NCBI GenBank assembly: GCA_965243175.1
Contig: OZ251532.1
Coordinates: 2,976,001-3,040,000 of the forward strand
Length of the DNA stretch: 64,000 bases
Source of the DNA: VXYL01 sp965243175
GTDB taxonomy: Bacteria; Pseudomonadota; Gammaproteobacteria; Pseudomonadales; Azotimanducaceae
Reading direction: 5' to 3'
Shown here: positions 46,401 through 58,871 of the stretch, one piece after another
Position numbering within the stretch: the stretch's first letter is position 1
How the letters are laid out: the number at the start of each line of letters is the position of its first letter
Position numbers and translations under genes: made by a program
The notes under the pieces: model-generated
Told to the model about the DNA's origin: nothing
The model's database searches: none
What the model saw: the letters and a program-made list of their open reading frames with translations, nothing else

Positions 46401-49400
46401 CCGGCGCCACCCCGGCAAGCGACTCCGACGACACCTACCACAACAGCGGCAACGGCTGGGATCCCATCGGCGCCAACGCGACGCCGAGCGACACGATGCA
46501 TTTCAACGCCGTCTTCGACGGCAACGGCCACTCCATCCACAACCTGTTCGCCAACGGCGAGCGCGGCTGGTCGGGCCTGTTCGCGGCGCTGCGCGGCAGC
46601 GCCGTGGTGCGCTCGCTGGGGCTGCCGAACGCCCATGTGCGGCGCGCCTTCACCTACGCCGGCGCGCTGGCCGGCGAGAACTGGGGCCGGGTGGAAGCGG
46701 TCTGGACGACGGGCGCCGTGGCGGCGAACGACGCCGTGGGCGGGCTGGTAGGCCGCAACAACTCCGGCGCGACGATCGTGGCGAGCTACTCCACGGCGGC
46801 GGTGGAATGTGTCGAGAACGACGCCGCCAACGTCGCCGGCGGCCTGACGGCCCAGAACGGCGGCGCCGTGACGGCGAGCTACGCCACCGGGTCGGTCACG
46901 GGCGCGTGCCCGACCGCGGCGAACAAGCACGGCTTCGCCGGCGGTTCCGGCACGGCGACGGCCAGCTACTGGGACGCCGAGGCGAGCGCCGTCGCCACGT
47001 CCGGCCAAGGCGTTGGCCGCACCACGGCGCAGCTGCAAGGCCCCACGTCGGCGACCGGCATCTACGCCGGCTGGGACCGGCTGGACGTCGACGGCGACGG
47101 CAGCGCGAATGAAGCGCCGTGGCACTTCGGCACCGAGTCGCAGTATCCGGTGCTGAGCCACCGCAGCGCGGACCCGGTGCCCCAGCGCGGCGACTACGAC
47201 CTGGACGACAACGGCCTGATCGAGGTGTACACCCTCGCCCAGCTGAACGCCATCCGCTGGGACATGGACGGCAACGGCGCCCCGGCCTCCGGCAACGCCG
47301 CGGACTACGCCAAGGCGTTCCGCAACCATGTGACCGGCATGGGCTGCCGGAGCGCCGGCTGCTACGGCTACGAACTGGAGAACGACCTCGACTTCGACAC
47401 CGACGGCGACGGTTCCACGCACACCAACGGCGTCGGCGACAGCGGCGACGCCTACTGGAACGGCGGCAACGGCTGGGATCCCATCGGCCCGTTCAACTTT
47501 CCGACCGCCACGACCCACTTCGCCGCGACCTTCGACGGCCAGGGGCACGCGATCGCCAACCTGCTGTCGAGCCGCAACCGCGGCCGCGTGGGGCTGTTCT
47601 CGGCGCTGCACACCACCGCACGGGTCCATTCGCTGGCGCTGCCCCGTGCTCGCGTGTCCTCCGGCGCGTCCTACGCCGGCGCGCTGGCCGGACACAGCCG
47701 GGGGCGCGTGGCGGGCGTCTGGACGACGGGCTCCGTGCAGGCTTCGAGCTTCGCCGGCGGGCTGGTGGGGTGGCTGCAAGGCACGATGGTGGCGACTTAC
47801 TCGAACGCCGCGGTGGAATGCACCTTGTCGAACGCCAACGCGGCCGGGGGCGGGCTGGTCGGCAACATCGCGGGAACCGTCGCGGCCAGCTACGCGACCG
47901 GCGCCGTGACCGGCGGCTGCGGACGCAAAGGCGGCCTGGGCTACGTCGACACCGGCGGCAGCGTCACCGCCAGCTACTGGGACGTGGACCGCAGCGGCAT
48001 CGACGACGACTCGGACGGCAACCCGCCCGAGGGCGTGACCTCCGCCAACCTGCGCATGCCCACCGACTACACGGGCATCTACGCGACCTGGGACGACCAG
48101 GACGTCGACGGCGACAACTCGGTCGGCAGGATGGCGGACGCGGACGACGACGCCTGGGACTTCGGCGGCCAGTGGCAGTGGCCGGCGCTGAAGTTCGGCG
48201 GCCTGGACGTGGCCGGGCAGATCGCCTTGCAGCCGAACGTGGCGCCGACGTTCGGCACGGGTTCGGTGACGAACAAGACCTATCGCAAGGACCACGAGAT
48301 AGCGACGTTCCAGGTGCCGGCGGCCAGCGGCGGGGAAGGCACGGGCTACACCTACTCGGCCAGCGGCCTGCCGGCGGGCCTCGTCTTCGAGGGGGTCTGC
48401 GGCGCGCGGCGGATCTGCGGCACCCCGACCGCCAACACCGTCGGCCCGAACACGGTGACCATCTACGCCCACGACGGCGACACGAACCGCGAGGACACCG
48501 ACCGCGCCGTGCTGACGTTCACCATCTCGGTGGTGACGCCCACGGCGGTGCTCGCCGCCAGCAACCGGACGACGCTGACCGAGGACAACCTGGACGACGC
48601 CGAGGCGACGGTGACGCTGACCGACGCGACGTTCGCCAGCGGCGTCGCGCTGTCCCACTTCGTGCTGAGCACCAACGTGCCCGGCCTCACGATCGACGGG
48701 CTGGCGACGGTGGCGGCCGGCGACACCACGGCGACGCTGACGCTGGACTACACCGGCGCGGACTTCACCGCCGTGCGCACCCTGTCGGTGACGGTGGCGG
48801 CGGCGGCCCACAACCTGCCTGGCACCATCGCCAGCAGCGCGGCGACCGTCACCCCCACGCCGGGCATCGCCCTCAGCCCGGCGATGCTCACGGTGGAGGA
48901 GGACCCGAACGCCGGCGGCGGCACGAACCGCAACGTCGGCACGTACACCATGCGGCTGATCGCCAACCCGAGGACCGAGACCGGCGGCAACTGCAGCGTC
49001 GTCGTCACGGCCACCAGCAACAACACGGACGTCTCCATCGACACGGACGCCACGCCGCAGACGCTGTCGCTCACCTTCACGCAGGCGAACTGGAACACGC
49101 GGCAGGCCGTCACGGTCACCGCCGCCAGCGACAACGACAGCCAGGACGACGCGGCGACCGTCAGCCACCTGCGCGTGGGCGGCTGCGCCGGCGGCTTCTT
49201 CGGCACGCCGACGCTGCCCGGCATGTCCGTGACCGTGAACGACGACGAGACGCCGGCCATCCTCCTCGACGCCAACCCGGCCACCCCGGGCATGGACGAA
49301 GCCGGCCCGCTGACGCTGGACGAGCTCTCCACCTCCTCGGACAACTCCAAGAGCTACACCGCGCGCCTGTCCGCCGAGCCCACCCAGACCGTGACCGTGA

Positions 49401-52400
49401 CCATCGCCAGCGGCGACACGACATCGGTGACCGTGGGCGACACCGACGGCGACAGCATGAACGGCGTCCAGAACACGCTGACGTTCACGACCGCGAACTG
49501 GAACACGCCGCGGACGGTGACGCTGACGGCGGAGGACGACAACGACGGCATCGGCGAGAACGTGACCATCACGCACACCGCCAGCACCGCGACGCCGAGC
49601 GAGTACACCAACGTCCAGGCGACGCTCACCGCGGCGGTGACCGACGAAGAGGCGCCCGGCTTCGTGTTCGACGCCGATCCGACCTCGCCGGCCACGAACG
49701 AATCCGGCCCGCTGCTGCTGGAGGAACTGTCGTCGTCCAGCACCAACTCGGCCAGCTACACGGTGCGCCTGACGTCGCAGCCGACCCAGACCGTCACCGC
49801 GACCCTCACCAGCAGCGACGCCACCGCGGTGACGGTGGGCGACACGGACACCGACACGCCGGGCGACCAGAACACCCTGACCTTCACCGCCACAAACTGG
49901 AACACGGTGCAGACGGTGACCCTGTCGGCGCAGCAGGACGACGGCGCCGCCAACGAGAGCGTCACCATCACCCACGCCGCCGCGACGACCACGAACAGCG
50001 AATACACGGACGTCTCCGGCGAAATCACGGCGACGGTGGACGACGACGAGACCCCGGCCATCACCCTCTCCGCATCCGCACTGTCGGTGCCGGAGGAGAA
50101 CAGCAGCGACTACACCGTCCGCCTAGCCACGCCGCCGGAAGGCGGCAACGTCGTGGTGACCATCACCGGCGCCGGGGACGGCATCACAGCTAGCCCGACA
50201 TCGCTGACGTTCACCTCGACGAACTGGAACACGCTGCGCACCGTGCGCGTGACCGCCGCGAACGACCAGGACGGCATGAACGAGACGGCGACCCTCGTCC
50301 ACGCGGCGAGCGGCGGCGAGTACGACGACGCCGCGAACGTGAACCTCGACGTGACGGCGACGGACGACGACACGCCGAGCCTGCGCGTGACCCCGACCAC
50401 TCTGGAGGTGGACGAGAACAGCAGCGGCATGTACACCATCCGCCTCAACACCCGGCCCACCGCCAGCGTGACGGTCACCGTCTCCGGGGCGAGCGGCGCG
50501 GTGACGGTGGACACGGACGCCGCGACCGGCAACCAGGACACCCTGATCTTCACGCAGACGACGTGGAGCGCCGTGCAGACGGTCGCCGTGGCCGCCGCCG
50601 ACGACGGCAACGCCGTGAACGAGATGCTGACTCTCGCCCACGCCGCGAGCGGCGGCGACTACGCCGGCCTGGCGTCCGCCTCCCGCCCGAGCGTCCAGCT
50701 GACGGTGGACGACGACGACATGGCCGGCATCCTCATCGACGCCGACCTGAACACGCTGAACGACCAGGCGGGCCCGGTGCTGGTGAACGAGCTCTCCACC
50801 GCGTCCAACAACACCCACGACTACACCGTGCGCCTGTCCTCGGAGCCGACTCAGGACGCGACGATCACGATCGTCAGCAACCTCGCCTCGGTGACGGTGG
50901 GCGACACCGACGGCGACAGCCTGAACGGCGTCCAGAACACCCTCACGTTCACATCCACGAACTGGAACACCCCGCGAACGGTGACCCTCACCGCCGCCGA
51001 GGACGACAACGGCGTCGGCGAGAGCGCCACCATCACCCACACGTCGTCCACGTCGTCGGCGAGCGAGTACACGAACCTGATGGCGACGCTGACGGCGAAC
51101 ACCACCGACGACGACGCGCCGAGCTTCGTCTTCGACGCCGACCCGGACACGGCGAACGACCAGTCCGGCCCGCTGGCGCTGAACGAACTGTCGTCGTCCA
51201 GCACCAACTCCGACGACTACACGGTGCGCCTCTACACGCAGCCCACCCGGACGGTCACCGCCACCATCACCAGCAACACGCCATCGGTGACGGTGGACGA
51301 CACCGACGGCGACAGCCTGAACGGCGTCCAGAACACCCTGACGTTCACGTCCACGAACTGGAACACCCCGCAGACGGTGACCCTGACGGCGCAGCAGGAC
51401 GACAACGGCTTCGACGAGAGCGCCACCATCACCCACCGCGCGAGGACGACGCCGAACAGCGAGTACACCAACGTCAACGGCACGTTCATGGCGTCCGTGA
51501 CCGACGACGAGACGCCGGCCATCACGCTCTCGGCGACCACCCTGACGGTGCCGGAGCAGGACAGCAGGACGTACACGGTGCGCCTCGCCACGGAGCCGGT
51601 CGGCGGCAACGTCACCGTGGACGTCACCGGCGCCGCGGACGGCCTCTCCGCCAGCCCGACGCGCCTGGTCTTCACGACCGGCAGCTGGGACACCGAGCGC
51701 ACCGTGCGCATCACGGCGGCGAACGACCAGGACGGCGACAGCGAGGTGGTCACGTTCAGCCACGCCGCGAGCGGCGCCGACTACGGCAGCGTCCCGACGG
51801 CGGCGCTGGTGGCCACGTCCATGGACAACGACACCCCCAGCCTGCAAGTCACCCCGACCACCTTGGAAGTGGACGAGAACAACAGCGGCCGCTACCGCAT
51901 CCGCCTCAACACCCAGCCGAGCGCCACCGTGACGGTGACGGTCTCCGGCGCGACCGGCGCCGTGACCGTGGACACGGCCACGACGAGCGGCGACCAGAAC
52001 ACTCTCACGTTCACCACCACGACGTGGAGGGCCCACCAGACGGTCACTGTGGCGGCGGGAGACGACGGCAACGCCGTGAACGAAATGCTCACCCTGACGC
52101 ACGCCGCAAGCGGCGGCGACTACGGTGGCCTTGGGCCGGGCGCCCGCCCAAGCGTGCAACTGACGGTGGACGACGACGACATGGCCGGCATCCTCATCGA
52201 CGCCGACCCGAACACGCCGAACGACCAGTCCGGCCCGCTGGCCCTCGCAGAGCTTTCCACGGCGTCCAACAACTCGGTGGACTACACGGTGCGCCTGTCC
52301 TCGGAGCCGACCCAGGACGCCACGGTGACCATCACGAGCAACCTCGCCGCGGTGACGGTGGGCGACACGGACGGCGACAGCCTGAACGGCGTCCAGAACA

Positions 52401-55400
52401 CGCTGACGTTCACGGCGACGAACTGGAACACCCCGCGGACGGTGACCCTGACCGCGGCGGAGGACGACAACGGCGTCCCCGAGAGCGCCACCATCACCCA
52501 CACGTCCACCACCGCGACCCAGAGCGAGTACACCAACCTGACGGCGCCGCTGACGGCGAACACCACCGACGACGACACGCCGAGCTTCGTCTTCGACGCC
52601 GACCCGGATACCGCCAACGACCAGTCCGGCCCGCTGCAACTGAACGAGCTGTCGTCGTCCAGCACCAACTCGGACGACTACACCGTGCGCCTGTACACGC
52701 AGCCCACCCGGACGGTCACCGCCACCATCACCAGCAACACCCCCTCGATCACCGTGGCCGACACGGACGGCGACAGCCTGAACGGCGTCCAGAACACGCT
52801 GACGTTCACGAGCACGAACTGGAGCACCCCGCAGACCGTGACCCTGACGGCGCAGCAGGACGACAACGGCTTCGACGAAACCGCCACGATCACGCACCGC
52901 GCCAGAACGACGCCCAGCAGCGAGTACACCAACGTCAACGGCACGTTCACCGCGAGCGTGAACGACGACGAAACCCCGGCCATCGTCCTCTCCGCGTCCG
53001 CCCTGACGGTGCCGGAGCAGAACAGCGCCACGTATACCGTCCGCCTCGACACCGAACCGGCGGGCGGCAACGCCACGGTGGACATCACCGGCGCTGCCGA
53101 CGGCATCACCGCCAGCCCGACGCGCCTGGTCTTCACGGCGTACAACTGGAACACGGCGCGGCAGGTGCGGGTGACCGCCGCGAACGACGACGACTCGGAC
53201 AACGAGGTGGTCACACTGTCGCACGCGGCCAGCGGCGCGGACTACGGCAGCGTCCCGGCGGCGGAGATCGTGGTGACGTCGACCGACGACGACACCCCGA
53301 GCCTGCGCGTCTCCCCGACGCAGCTGCCGGTGCGCGAGAACCGCACCGCGGCGTACACGATGCGCCTGAACACGCTGCCGAGCGCCACGGTGACGGTCAC
53401 TATCTCCGGCACGACCGCGGAGGTGACCGTGGACGCGGATCCCGACACCTCCGGCGACCAGACCGCGCTGACGTTCACCGCGACCAACTGGAACGCGAAC
53501 CGCACGGTCACGGTGAGCGCGGCGGACGACCCCGACGCCACGGACGAGACGGTGAACCTGCTGCACACGGCGACCGGCGGCGACTACACCGGCCTGGCGC
53601 TCGCCTCGCGCCCGGGCGTCACGGTCTCCGTGGACGACGACGACACGCCGGCCATCCTGCTCGACGCCGACCCGGACGCGGCGAACGACCAGCCCGGCCC
53701 GCTGGCGCTGAACGAGATGGCCGGCCACGCGGACAACGTGAAGAACTACACCGTGCGCCTGGCCACCGAGCCTACGGCGCAGGTGGAGGTGGAGGTGTCG
53801 AGTGGCGACCGCGCCGTATCCGTACACAACGACGCGACCCCGCGTACGCGAACGCTGACGTTCACGACGACCAACTGGGCCACCGTGCAGACGGTCATGG
53901 CGACCGCCGCGGAGGACGACGACGCCTCCGACGAGCCGAGCGTGGCCATCTCCCACACGGCCACCGGCGGCGACTACGAGAACGTCTCGGCGCAGTTGTT
54001 CGCCAGCACCGTGGACGACGACGAGCCGGCCATCGTGGTGGGCGCCAGCGCCCTGATCGCCTCCGGCGTGGCCGAAGGCGGGGAGGCCACCTACACCGTG
54101 CGCCTGGACACAGAGCCGGCCGGCGTGGCCCGCGTCGCGGTCGCGGCGACCGGCCCCGTCTCCGTGGATCTGGACCGCCACCAGGCGGGCGTCCAGCCCT
54201 GGCTGCGCTTCGACGCCACGAACTGGAACACCCCGCGCACGGCGCAGGTGCGCGGGCTGGAGGACGCGGACGCCGCAGCCGGCATGGCCACGCTGCGCCA
54301 CACGTCCTCCGGCGCCGACTACGGCCGCGCCCCGGCGGTGGACGTGCAGTTCGCGGTGTCCGACAACGACACGCCGCAGGTGCTGGCCGACGCGACATCG
54401 GTGGACGTGAACGAGAGCTCGACGGCGGCGTACTCGGTGACGCTCGCGGCAGCGCCTACCGGCGGCACGGTGGAAGTGACGCCGACCAGTTCGGACGAAG
54501 CCGTGGCAACCGTCTCGCCGACGACGCTGCGCTTCACGTCGTCCAACTGGAACGCCCCGCAGCGCGTGACCGTGCGCGGCGTGTCGGACGGCGCGGCGAA
54601 CATCACCCACCCGACGACCGGCGCCGACTACGGCACGGCGTCCACGCCCACGGTGACGGCGACGGTGCGCGACGAGGACGCCCCCGGCGTCCGCGTCGAG
54701 CCCCCGCTGCTGCGCCTCGCCGAGGGCGCGATGGCCAGCTACCGCGTCCGCCTGAACACCCAGCCGTCCGGCGACGTGACGGTGACGGCGACGAGCGGCA
54801 GTTCGGAACTGACGCTGCGCGATGGCGCCCAGAACGTCGGTACGCTCGCTCTCACGTTCACGACGGGCAACTGGAACGCCGACCAGGAGGTCCGCGCCGA
54901 GTCCATCGCGGACGACGATGTGGACGACGACTCGACGACGGTGACCCACTCGGTGGCCGGCTACGCGGGCGTGTCGTCCGCCCCGACCCTCGCCGTCGAA
55001 GTCGAGGACGACGACGCCCCGGGCATCGCCTTCGACCCCGCGGAGGGCCTCTCCCTGACGGAAGGCGGCGCGGCCACCGACACGTACACGGCGGTGCTGA
55101 CGGCGCGCCCATCGGCCGATGTGACGGTGACGGTGTCGAGCGACGACGCCGGCCTCGCGTTCGACACGAGCGCCACCCCCGGCGACCAGACGACGCTGAC
55201 GTTCACGACGCTGAACTGGAACGATCCGCAAACGGTGACGGCGCGCGCCGAGACGGACGGCGACGCGGCGACGGAAGAGGCGGTTCTGCTGCACACCGCG
55301 GCCGGCGGCGGCTACGACGGCGTGACCGCGGAGTACGACGTGCAGGTGTCGGACGCGGATGCCGCGCCTGCGCCGGCGCGGGTATCGGCGTCGTCGGCCG

Positions 55401-57472
55401 GAACGACGAGCCTGGCGGTGTCGTGGTCGGCGTCTCCGGGAGCGTACGGCTACTGGGTGCAGTGGCGCCGCGTCGGCGAAGAGTGGAGCCTCGACCGGCT
55501 GATCGAGGTGCCGGGCGCTGGCGCGGCATCGGCGGGCGTGGGCGGCGGCGCACTGCGGGTCGCCACCGGCCCGCTGTCGGCGCGCATCGACGGCCTGCGC
55601 GAGGGCGTGGTCTACGAGGTTCGTGTACGGGCCTTGAACCGGGGCGATCCGGGCAGCCCGTCGCCAACGGCAAGCGCGACGCCCCGCGCCCCCAGCGCCG
55701 GCGGCAACCGCGCGCCGGAAATCGTGGCGGTACCGGAGATCGTGCTGCTGCCGGTCGGCGGGCAGACCGAACTCGACCTCTCGGCGCTGTTCGCCGAGCC
55801 GGACGGCGACGCGCTCTCGTACTCGGCGGTCTCGGCGGATCCCGAGGTGGCGTCGGCGACGGTCGCCGGAAGCGTTCTGAGTATCTTCGGCGGCCGCCCC
55901 GGCAACGCTGCGATCGCGGTGACGGCGGAGGATCCGCAGGGACTCTCGGCGCGTCTGGACATTCGCGTCGGCGTGATCGGCACGGCGTGCTCGACCGAGC
56001 CGGCGCAGGCGCCGGAAGGCGGCACGGCGGTGGTGGTCGCCGAACTGACGTCGGCAGTGGGAGGTTCGACGACGCTGCGCTGGCACATCGTCCGCGACGA
56101 GGATCCGGCGACTCCGGACGCGGACGCTGGCGACCACGGCGACGCCTCCGGCGAAGTGGAGATCCACGGCGGCGAGCGCTGCGCGGAGATCGAGATTCCG
56201 ATCTTGGACGACGCCGTGGCGGAGCCGGCGCGGGAGTGGTTCACGGTGGAGATGCGGCTGCGCTACAACCGCGACGCGCGGCTGGTGAGCGCGAAGGCGC
56301 AAGTGGCGGTGCTGGAAGGCGTCTGCGACAGGGCGCCGGCGGTGCGCCGCGCGCTGACGGCGGCGACCGACGCGGACCGCTGCGAACAGCCTGCGCCGAC
56401 GGATCTGCGCCGGGTGCGGACGCTGGACCTCGCCAACGCCGGCTTGGGCGCGTTGGCGGCGGAGGACATGGGCGGCCTCTCCGGGCTGCGGATGCTGAAC
56501 CTCTCCGGCAACGGCCTCGAAGGGCTGCCGGCGCTGCCGGAAGCGACACGGCTGGAACATCTGCTGCTCGGCGGCAACGCGCTGGAAGCCGTGCCGCTGG
56601 GCGCGCTGCCGGCGCCGGAGCGGCTGCGCGGGCTGACGCTCTCGGACAACGCGCTCGCCGATCTCTCGGCGGACGCCTTCGCGGCGGTTCCCGGACTGCG
56701 GTCGCTGCGCTTGGACGGCAACCAGCTGCGGACGCTGCCGGAGGGCCTGTTCGCCGGCCTCGGTTCGCTGCGGATGCTGCGGCTGGACGGCAACCCGGGA
56801 GCGCCGTTCGCCGTGCCGGTACACTTGAAGCGCATGGACGCCGAGCCGTGTGCGGCCGCGCCGGCGACTCTGCGGGCGACGATGCCGCTGGGTGCGCCGT
56901 TCGAAGCCGTGCTCGGCCTCTCGGCGGAGGGCGGGACGTTCGCGGGCGGTAGCGCCGAGTCCGAGACGACCGTTCCGGCGGGAGAGACGGCTAGCGCATC
57001 GTTCGCGGTGGACTCGGCCGCCGGCTTCGCCCGCGTCTCGCTGACGGTGCCGGCGCTGCCGGCCCGCCAGTGTCTGAACGGCCCGTGCTGGCAGGGCTTC
57101 GCGCTGGAAGCGCCCGCGCCGCTGGCGCTGTTCGCGCGGGCGCCGCGGGTTCTCGCCGCACCGGAGCCTGACGCGCTGTTCGGCGAAGGTCTGCGCGTCG
57201 CGCTGTCGTCGCTGGCGGAGGCGGGCGAGCCGGGCGGCGAACTGGAATGGAGCGTTCGCTCCTCCGATCCGACGGTGGCGCGGGCGCGTATCCTCGGCGG
57301 CTATCTTCTGGTCGAACCGGAACCCGGCGGGGAAGGCGTGGTGCAGGTGGAGGCGACCGCCACCGACCGCCACGGCCAGACCGCGACGGTGCGCTTCGAG
57401 GTGCGCGTGGAGTTCCATTGGCCGTCCAGTACCCGCAGCTGGCGCCGCGTCATTCAGTCCGGCGGGAACTGA
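37494..57472 (+). CDS. Giant secreted multidomain surface protein, about 6,660 residues, with one frameshift
   Basis: The first frame (37494 to about 38127) begins with a signal peptide (RQFAAALLAALCAFGATA, then QTVS), an Ig-like domain and one Calx-beta-like domain. At AACTGG-ACACC near 38127 one A is missing relative to the family phrase NWNTAQTV, and the sense continues in the next frame without interruption to 57472. Adding the base gives 6659 residues. Order: six super-modules (38273-48537) of a DYDADEDGLIDID-type calcium motif, GLUG-like repeats (GGLVG, ASYSTG), a He_PIG-like Ig domain (GLPPGMALDADGTG) and zero to two Calx-beta-like domains; then about 18 Calx-beta-like domains (48850-55350); then fibronectin III, a cadherin-like Ig domain and leucine-rich repeats. 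It is most likely exported and surface-attached or released, and involved in adhesion. No obvious anchor or type I secretion tail is visible. If the frameshift is real, the large part lacks its export signal. Confidence 0.85.
38273..48537 (+). repeat. Six long super-modules within the giant gene
   Basis: Each begins with a DYDxDxxGLI calcium-binding phrase followed by LAKLNAMRWDLDGNG or LAQLNAIRWD. The starts are at 38273, 40325, 42332, 44417, 46169 and 47192. Each continues with MGCP, YELxxDLDFDTDGDG, GWxPIG and FDGNGHVIRNL, then GLUG-type repeats and a closing ASYWD...YPVLKFGG. The first three are followed by two Calx-beta-like domains each, the fourth by one and the fifth by none, so spacing falls from about 2.0 kb to 1.0 kb. 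Confidence 0.85.
49259..53653 (+). repeat. Three-copy higher-order repeat of four Calx-beta-like domains
   Basis: Units start at 49259, 50729 and 52190 and the third ends at 53653, so each is 1461-1470 bases and stays in frame. Within a unit the four domains begin with ILIDADP, FVFDADPDT, AITLSA and LRVTPTTLEV in that order. Units two and three are the most alike, repeating long phrases such as DTDGDSLNGVQNTLTFT. Confidence 0.85.
56402..56832 (+). repeat. Leucine-rich repeats near the C-terminus of the giant protein
   Basis: About five to six repeats of the form LRxLxLxxNxLxxLPxxxF (LRMLNLSGNGLEGLP; LRGLTLSDNALADLS; LRSLRLDGNQLRTLP). They come after a fibronectin III domain (about 55363-55690) and an Ig-like domain, and before a last beta-rich region ending at 57472. 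Confidence 0.85.
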
Positions 57473-57539
57473 GGCGAGACTCACTTGCCGTCGCCTGGCT
57501 GGCACGGCGGTCCGATCCGCAGCGTTGGCGATCCACGAC

Positions 57540-58871
57540 ATGACCCACCCGGACGACTTCTCCGACGACCTTCGAGCAGCCTTGACGAGGCTGGCGAAGA
57601 CCGGCGATCGCGTCTCACCGTCGGTGTTCGCCGGGCGCGAGGACGAGTTCGAGCTGCTGAACGATGCGTTGTCTGCTGTGCGGCGCGGCGAAGTCGGGCG
57701 CACGGTCGTCGTCAGCGGGGTGCCGGGGGCCGGCAAGACGGCGCTGTTGAACGAGTACGCGAAACGGTTGCGGGCTGCCGAGAGCGGCAGCGACGGCCCA
57801 GTGATCCCGGTGCCGCTCAGGTCCGGCGACATCGACGCTTCGCCGGCGGCTCTGATGCTGGCGATGGACCGGCAGTTCGTGGCGCTCGGCCAGTCCGGAA
57901 CGTGGCGCGGCGCCGCCAATCGGTTCTCGGCGAAGGCGTCCTGGCCGGCCAACGCGCTGACCGCCATCGCAACGAAGAAGCACCTCCGCGAGTTTCGACC
58001 GTCCGCGCAAGCGCCCGATTCCTTGGACACCGCGCTTGCGGAGTACGCCAGCACTCGGTTCGGCGTGCAGGCGAGCACGTTCGTGCTGCTCGTGGACGAA
58101 GCACAGAACATCCCCGACACCGCCCGCGTCCGAACGCATCTGGAAGCCATGCACCTGGGCATCGGCGGCAGCGCGAAAGTCCAACTCGTCTGCTTCGGGC
58201 TGGGCAACACGGTGCAGCACCTCGCCGAGCTCGGTCTCTCCAGGCTCGCATCTGGCCACGTGCGGTCTATCGGCGTGCTGTCGGACGACGCCGCAAGCAC
58301 AGTGGCGACAGGCACCATCGGCAAAGCGCTAGGGGATCACCCGTTCGATGAACGCGGAGGTGGGAGTGAACGTGAAGAGTGGATCGACGCGGCCGCGAAC
58401 GTGATCCTCTCCGAGAGCGCGAGCTTCCCGCACCATTTGGCGAACGGCTGCCACTCGCTCGCGCGCATCGTCTTGAAAGAGGGAGTCGGCGCGTTGCCGC
58501 CGGTCGCGGAACTGCAAGCCGCGTGTCGCCGCCACAAGCGCGAATACTACGATGCGCGGCTGCTCCCGTGGGAAGACCACGCGACCGCGTTGGCCAATGC
58601 GTTCTCCGAGGCGAACGAGGGCTGGACGCCCGTGGACGAGGTGATGCGGGTGCTGATGGCCGCGGACGAACACGGTGCGCCGGTGCAGTGGGAAGACGCG
58701 AACGCCATGCTCAAGGCGCTTCACGTCCACGGCTACGTGGAACGCCGCGCGCAGTCCTACCGTCCGGCGCTGCCTTCCTTGGCGAGCCACTTCGCGGCGT
58801 TGCGGCAGGAGATGGACCCGCGCAGCCAAGCGGTGCGGGCGATCCGGAAGGCCAAGGCCGAAGGCGCCTAG
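57540..58871 (+). CDS. AAA ATPase of unknown function
   Basis: 443 residues. A STAND/ORC-like ATPase domain has the P-loop GVPGAGKTALL and Walker B FVLLVDEAQN, preceded by FAGREDEFELLNDAL, the usual lead-in of AAA_16/ORC-type ATPases. The C-terminal part looks like a winged helix (VDEVMRVLMAADEHG...VHGYVERRAQSYRPALPSL) that might bind DNA. It may act in a defence or mobile-element context, but no partner is nearby. The ATG at 57540 follows the giant gene by 67 bases. Its stop overlaps that of lon, in convergent orientation, in a shared CTAG. Confidence 0.75.
   Translation: MTHPDDFSDDLRAALTRLAKTGDRVSPSVFAGREDEFELLNDALSAVRRGEVGRTVVVSGVPGAGKTALLNEYAKRLRAAESGSDGPVIPVPLRSGDIDASPAALMLAMDRQFVALGQSGTWRGAANRFSAKASWPANALTAIATKKHLREFRPSAQAPDSLDTALAEYASTRFGVQASTFVLLVDEAQNIPDTARVRTHLEAMHLGIGGSAKVQLVCFGLGNTVQHLAELGLSRLASGHVRSIGVLSDDAASTVATGTIGKALGDHPFDERGGGSEREEWIDAAANVILSESASFPHHLANGCHSLARIVLKEGVGALPPVAELQAACRRHKREYYDARLLPWEDHATALANAFSEANEGWTPVDEVMRVLMAADEHGAPVQWEDANAMLKALHVHGYVERRAQSYRPALPSLASHFAALRQEMDPRSQAVRAIRKAKAEGA

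Noticed and set aside
45494..49975. Open reading frame of 1,493 codons on the minus strand under the giant gene
   Set aside because: It is rich in Arg, Gly, Ala and His without domain structure, and it mirrors the repeat pattern of the plus-strand gene. High GC removes stop codons from the antisense frame.
50563..56952. Second plus-strand frame of 2,129 codons inside the giant gene
   Set aside because: Translation is a monotonous Arg/Gly/His/Pro string, while the other frame shows recognisable domains throughout.
50123..58324. Open reading frame of 2,733 codons on the minus strand
   Set aside because: Same reason: low-complexity composition and repeat periodicity copied from the Calx-beta array. 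It also runs across the AAA ATPase gene.
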